In this document: in pieces, positions 6,614-9,270 of the stretch
Position numbering within the stretch: the first letter of the stretch is position 1
Layout of the letters: every line of letters starts with the position of its first letter
Origin: an uncultured Clostridia bacterium
Lineage (GTDB): Bacteria; Bacillota; Clostridia; Oscillospirales; Ruminococcaceae
DNA length: 9,270 nucleotides
Direction of reading: 5' to 3'
Assembly: GCA_938014915.1 (NCBI GenBank)
Contig: CALLQQ010000095.1
Location: 1 to 9,270, forward strand
Made by a program: the position numbers and the translations under genes
The notes under the pieces: model-generated
The model's input: the letters and a program-made list of their open reading frames with translations, nothing else
Told to the model about the DNA's origin: nothing
Databases searched by the model: none

Positions 6614-7381
6614 ATGAATGACAGGCGTTTTGCTGTGCTTATTGACGCAGACAACGTATCCGACAAGTATATTAGATTCATTTTTGATGAATTGTCGAAC
6701 GACGGTATAATAACATATAAGAGGATTTACGGTGACTGGACAAAGCCCTCTCTTAGTTCGTGGAAGAATATACTTCTCAACCATTCGATAACTCCGATTC
6801 AGCAATACGGATACACTACTGGGAAGAATGCGACCGACTCGGCTATGATTATCGATGCTATGGACATCCTATATTCGGGCAATGTGGAGGGGTTTTGCAT
6901 AGTATCAAGCGATAGCGACTTTACACGGTTAGCCTCCCGATTACGTGAATCGGGCATGTATGTAGTTGGAATGGGCGAAAGAAAGACTCCTACACCTTTC
7001 ATCACTGCATGTAATAAATTTAAATATCTTGAAGTCTTGGCAAAGAGCCTTGTGTTTAATGGTAATGAGCAAGAAGGATCTGCCGATGTAAATACGAATG
7101 GGTCGACACCGCTCGATGCCGTTGTGACTCCCCGTGAAATTGTTAAAGAAGCTATCCTATCAATAGTCGATGAAACATCCGACGATGATGGATGGAGCCC
7201 GCTCAGCGACATCGGGAATACTCTTATTAAGCGATTCCCCGACTTCGACGTTCGCAATTATGGATTTGTCAAGCTCACTCCTTTCATTAGTTCTTTAAAC
7301 TGCTTCGATGTTAAGTCGGTAAGAAGAAACAACTTAAACATTAATCTTATATATATTAAGCGCAAAGAGTCTAAATCATAA
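6614..7381 (+). CDS. NYN-domain putative ribonuclease with C-terminal OST-HTH/LOTUS-like domain
   Basis: A 255-residue, probably cytoplasmic protein. The N-terminal NYN (PIN-like, LabA/DUF88) domain spans about residues 5-145. FAVLIDADNVSDKYI (6-20) supplies Asp11 and Asp13, KNATDSAMIIDAMD (71-84) supplies Asp75, and FCIVSSDSDFTRLASRL (94-110) supplies Asp100 and Asp102. These acidic residues form the metal site of this nuclease fold. A polar linker (146-168) leads to a 75-80-residue C-terminal domain ending in RNYGFVKLTPFISSLNCFDV (214-233), which has the pattern of OST-HTH/LOTUS RNA-binding modules. Family members are inferred to cut or handle RNA; the target is unknown. AGGAGG lies eight bases before ATG. 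The gene is monocistronic, divergent from spoVFA and closed by its own terminator. No export signal is present. Confidence 0.88.
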   Translation: MNDRRFAVLIDADNVSDKYIRFIFDELSNDGIITYKRIYGDWTKPSLSSWKNILLNHSITPIQQYGYTTGKNATDSAMIIDAMDILYSGNVEGFCIVSSDSDFTRLASRLRESGMYVVGMGERKTPTPFITACNKFKYLEVLAKSLVFNGNEQEGSADVNTNGSTPLDAVVTPREIVKEAILSIVDETSDDDGWSPLSDIGNTLIKRFPDFDVRNYGFVKLTPFISSLNCFDVKSVRRNNLNINLIYIKRKESKS

Positions 7382-7403
7382 TTGAATTAAAGCGAATTCT
7401 TCG

Positions 7404-7431
7404 CCCCATGCTAATTAGCATGGGGTTTTTT
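7404..7431 (+). terminator. Rho-independent terminator of the NYN gene
   Basis: CCCCATGC (7404-7411) pairs with GCATGGGG (7418-7425) around TAATTA, followed by six T (7426-7431). The whole 22 bases form a perfect palindrome 22 bases after the stop codon. Confidence 0.95.
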
Positions 7432-7578
7432 GCATCTTTTTTAGTATAAAAATAATAAATCAGTCCAAAATAATAATAACTAGATATTGGAGAGATTGTA
7501 TTCATGACGATACACTCGCCAGTAAAAAAATAAATATCAACAAAATTTAAATTATCATAGCATAAAACAGTAAAAGCT

Positions 7579-7608
7579 GTTAAAACTACTTTTAGAGTGG
7601 TGAAAATT
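7579..7608 (+). promoter_or_regulatory. Sigma-F-like forespore promoter of the M23 gene
   Basis: GGTGAAAATT (7599-7608) matches all defined positions of the sigma-F -10 consensus GGNRANANTW. GTTAA (7579-7583), 15 bases upstream, matches four of five positions of the -35 GYWTA. It lies 45 bases before the M23 start. spoIIQ of B. subtilis is sigma-F dependent, which fits. The remainder of 7432-7653 is AT-rich and shows no other gene. Confidence 0.5.
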
Positions 7609-7653
7609 TAGTATAAAAAGCTACAAGTATTTTCTGAAAGGAAAGAACGCAAA

Positions 7654-8415
7654 ATGAAAAAAATAAACTTCTCAGACTCAAGGTTTTCAAAAATGGTCGC
7701 AGGAAAGGGCTTCTACATTACATTATTTTGTAGTCTATTAGCTATTGGGGTTGCAGCTTTCATAGCTTATAATCGGTCACTCGATAGACTATCGAGCGAT
7801 GATCAAAATTTAAATATGCAAGTTACTACATCGAGTCCAAATGAATGGGGATTCCCCAATGATGACGATGCCGATGCTGTCGATCGCAAGCAGCATGACA
7901 TCCCAAAAGAAACAACTACTACAACGACAACGGAGGCAACTACAACAACATCACGAAACGAATCTATTTCTACTAAGCCTGCAAATAAGCCGATTAAGAA
8001 CTCACAACCAATGGTAATGCCGCTCAACGGTGAAATTATCAATCCATTCAGCAATGGTGAACTTGTGAAATCTAAAACACTTGGCTCTTGGAAAACTCAT
8101 GACGGCGTCGATATTGCTGCTACAATCGGCGACAATGTTAAATCGATGACGGATGGCACGGTGAAAGCGATTAAGGAAGATCCGCTATGGGGAATTTGTA
8201 TCGTAATCGATCATGGCGATGGGCTTGAAGCGCATTACTGCAACTTATCCGCTGGCGTCACGGTGAAAGTCGATCAAGAGGTTAAGGCTGGTCAAGTGAT
8301 CGGTTCCGTTGGATAAACTGCTGAAATCGAAGTGAAGGAAGATCCGCATCTGCATTTCGGTGTTAAAAAGGATGGAAAATGGGTTGACCCAATTAAAACT
8401 ATAAATCCGCTTTAA
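7654..8415 (+). pseudogene. spoIIQ: SpoIIQ-like M23 (LytM) peptidase family protein, interrupted by an in-frame TAA
   Basis: The gene reads for 220 codons, meets TAA at 8314-8316, then stays open in the same frame for 32 more codons to TAA 8413-8415. The downstream part restores the missing M23 end: TAEIEVKEDPHLHFGVKKD, then GKWVDPIKTINPL. The intact protein would be about 253 residues: a short cytoplasmic N-terminus, one membrane segment (about 20-38), an Asp/Ser/Thr-rich extracytoplasmic stalk with a Thr run (87-99), and a LytM domain from about 123. H149-x3-D153 (THDGVD) and H194 (AHY) precede the stop; HLH (232-234) follows it. A product ending at 220 would lack the second zinc-ligand motif. 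Architecture, THDGVDI and the sigma-F-like promoter suggest SpoIIQ, which bridges forespore and mother cell with SpoIIIAH during engulfment. A different M23 protein remains possible. AAAGGAAAG precedes ATG. Confidence 0.82.
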
Positions 8416-8419
8416 TTTG

Positions 8420-8459
8420 AACAAAGATAGGTGAAAACATTTACACCTATCTTTGTTTT
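8420..8459 (+). terminator. Rho-independent terminator of the M23 gene
   Basis: A 14-bp perfect stem, AACAAAGATAGGTG (8420-8433) with CACCTATCTTTGTT (8444-8457), encloses a 10-base loop and runs into TTTT. It starts four bases after the second TAA (8413-8415), not after the premature one. That supports 7654-8415 as the original gene span. Confidence 0.93.
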
Positions 8460-8469
8460 AGCTGTTAAT

Positions 8470-8557
8470 AAAAGACCTACTTCTACAAAAAAGCAGAAGT
8501 AGGTCCGAATGCATTCAACGTACATTTATATCCCGCAGACGGTGAGCGGTAGTATGT
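8470..8557 (-). ncRNA. Candidate small RNA of about 88 nt between the deacetylase and M23 genes
   Basis: On the minus strand a good promoter (8564-8592) lies just after the deacetylase stop and is followed within about 90 bases by a strong terminator (8474-8505). The predicted transcript is GC-richer than its surroundings. It contains a small CCGC/GCGG hairpin (8536-8548 region), a 10-bp palindrome GAATGCATTC (8507-8516), and the terminator stem. I do not recognise an Rfam family. One frame on this strand stays open for about 40 codons to TAG inside the hairpin but has no start codon after its upstream stop, so a peptide is less likely. Confidence 0.4.
8474..8505 (-). terminator. Rho-independent terminator, minus strand (deacetylase and/or small RNA)
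   Basis: On the minus strand GACCTACTTCT (8505-8495) pairs perfectly with AGAAGTAGGTC (8484-8474) over 11 bp around a 10-base loop, followed by TTTTATTA. It faces the M23 terminator across a 14-base gap, separating the two convergent genes. It lies over 100 bases downstream of the deacetylase stop. Confidence 0.88.
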
Positions 8558-8563
8558 GTTTTT

Positions 8564-8592
8564 ATTATATACTATAATGCTATCTTCATCAA
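8564..8592 (-). promoter_or_regulatory. Sigma-A-type promoter downstream of the deacetylase
   Basis: On the minus strand TTGATG (8592-8587), a 17-base spacer and a perfect TATAAT (8569-8564) would start transcription near 8557. No protein start with a ribosome binding site follows before the terminator, so the likely product is a short non-coding RNA. Confidence 0.55.
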
Positions 8593-8606
8593 GTATAATT
8601 TCCCAT

Positions 8607-9251
8607 TTATTTTACGACAGTATATATAACACCATTTTCAAGGCTCGGTTCAATACCTTTAACCTCAAAGAGTTGCGATACCGTGACGAATTGATAGCCC
8701 TGCTCGATTAAAGCAGGAATTAGTAAATCCATAGCTTCGACGGTTTTGCTATTGCCATCAAAATCATGTAGAAGAATAATACTGCCATCGGAAATTTGCT
8801 CTAATATTACAGATGAACGCTCATGCGGTGATACGTCATCTTCATAATCAGTAGATCCTATACCGCAAATAAACGGCAAATCTACCGAATCGTATACAAT
8901 GTCATTTGCAGCAATATAGGGCGGTCTGAAAAACTTCGTCCGCTCGCCCGTTATTTCATATACCTTGTTATCAGTATATTCAACTTCTTCTTTAATTTCC
9001 TGTGCCGTGAGCGACGTCATTGATTTGTGGGTACGTGAGTGATTATTAATTTCACACCCCATATCATATGCCCTTTTAATCACTTCTTTTGTACTATCGT
9101 CAATGTAATTGCCGATTACGAAAAACGATGCAACTACATCATATTTTTCTAGTTTATCAAGCATTTCAACCGTGGTTGTCGTATTAGGTCCATCATCAAA
9201 TGTTAGGGCGATAATAGGTTTATTCGGATCAATGCTATACTTTTTGCTCAT
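8607..9251 (-). CDS. NodB-type polysaccharide deacetylase (carbohydrate esterase 4) without an export signal
   Basis: A 214-residue protein that is essentially only a CE4/NodB domain. ALTFDDGP (15-22) is motif 1 with catalytic and metal-binding Asp19/Asp20. NHSRTHKSM (70-78) is motif 2, with His71 and His75 as metal ligands. FFRPPY (107-112) is motif 3. STDYED (133-138) stands where DxxDW is usual, with Tyr for Trp. IILLHDF (158-164) is motif 5 with His162. Such enzymes remove N-acetyl groups from peptidoglycan, chitin-like or other extracellular glycans. There is no signal peptide or membrane segment, and an in-frame TAA at 9269-9267 prevents a longer N-terminus. AAGGAAGG, nine bases before ATG 9251, supports this start. 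Typical spore-former relatives carry an N-terminal membrane segment before the KYSIDPNKP-like stretch, so this may be a truncated form. Confidence 0.88.
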   Translation of the reverse strand: MSKKYSIDPNKPIIALTFDDGPNTTTTVEMLDKLEKYDVVASFFVIGNYIDDSTKEVIKRAYDMGCEINNHSRTHKSMTSLTAQEIKEEVEYTDNKVYEITGERTKFFRPPYIAANDIVYDSVDLPFICGIGSTDYEDDVSPHERSSVILEQISDGSIILLHDFDGNSKTVEAMDLLIPALIEQGYQFVTVSQLFEVKGIEPSLENGVIYTVVK

Positions 9252-9270
9252 CTTTAGTTTCCTTCCTTAC

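Noticed and set aside
6799..7257. Minus-strand open frame of 152 codons.
   Set aside because: It is antisense to the NYN/LOTUS gene and has no ribosome binding site or recognisable motif.
7432..7653. A possible tiny ORF at 7504 (nine codons) before the M23 gene.
   Set aside because: Too short, with a poorly spaced ribosome binding site and no conservation evidence; treated as promoter region.
8314..8316. TAA read as a recoded sense codon.
   Set aside because: Other genes here end in TAA directly before terminators, and no recoding element is visible; a nonsense mutation or sequencing error is simpler.
8474..8606. A minus-strand open frame of about 40 codons after the deacetylase stop, ending at TAG inside the terminator stem.
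   Set aside because: It has no ATG, GTG or TTG with a ribosome binding site after its upstream stop, and it runs through a promoter and terminator; a non-coding RNA explains the stretch better.

Overview
The window looks like chromosomal DNA from an AT-rich, spore-forming Firmicute, probably a gut-type member of the Oscillospiraceae/Ruminococcaceae or a related clostridial group. That placement is inferred from AT-rich codon use, strong AGGAGG-like ribosome binding sites, frequent TTG starts, a dipicolinate synthase pair, a SpoIIQ-like M23 protein and a FucA-type aldolase paired with RhaB. No rRNA, tRNA, IS element, phage gene or CRISPR array is visible.

Layout. (1) 1-1059, minus strand: the first 353 codons of a short membrane-anchored FlaA1/CapD-type nucleotide-sugar dehydratase/epimerase. 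It starts at TTG and runs off the left edge inside three tandem 18-bp palindromic units. (2) 1060-1237: back-to-back sigma-A-type promoters. (3) 1238-3399, plus strand: a two-gene deoxysugar operon, a FucA-type class II aldolase then rhamnulokinase (rhaB), closed by a strong terminator. (4) 3452-4654, minus strand: a convergent ROK-family repressor-like protein whose sugar-kinase and zinc motifs look degenerate, with a 20-bp inverted repeat over its probable transcription start. (5) 4829-6297, minus strand: spoVFB and spoVFA (dipicolinate synthase B and A), with touching stop and start codons and a sigma-K-like promoter upstream. (6) 6614-7381, plus strand: a NYN-domain putative RNase with a C-terminal OST-HTH/LOTUS-like domain, divergent from spoVF and ending in a perfect terminator hairpin. 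(7) 7654-8415, plus strand: a SpoIIQ/LytM-type M23 gene with a sigma-F-like promoter, interrupted by one in-frame TAA just before its HLH zinc motif. (8) 8420-8606: two opposed terminators and a candidate small RNA on the minus strand with its own promoter. (9) 8607-9251, minus strand: a NodB-type polysaccharide deacetylase without an export signal.

How the genes fit together. The aldolase and kinase would carry out the last two steps of L-rhamnose breakdown (rhamnulose to rhamnulose-1-phosphate to DHAP plus lactaldehyde). The isomerase and transporter are not here, and the ROK protein is the obvious local candidate regulator. spoVFAB makes dipicolinic acid, the spore-core chelate, in the mother cell. 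The M23 protein, if intact, would act in the forespore membrane during engulfment.

The items most worth a second look are the nonsense codon in the SpoIIQ-like gene, the palindromic hexapeptide repeats in the CapD gene, and the candidate small RNA behind the deacetylase. I do not see a clear new defence or mobile system.
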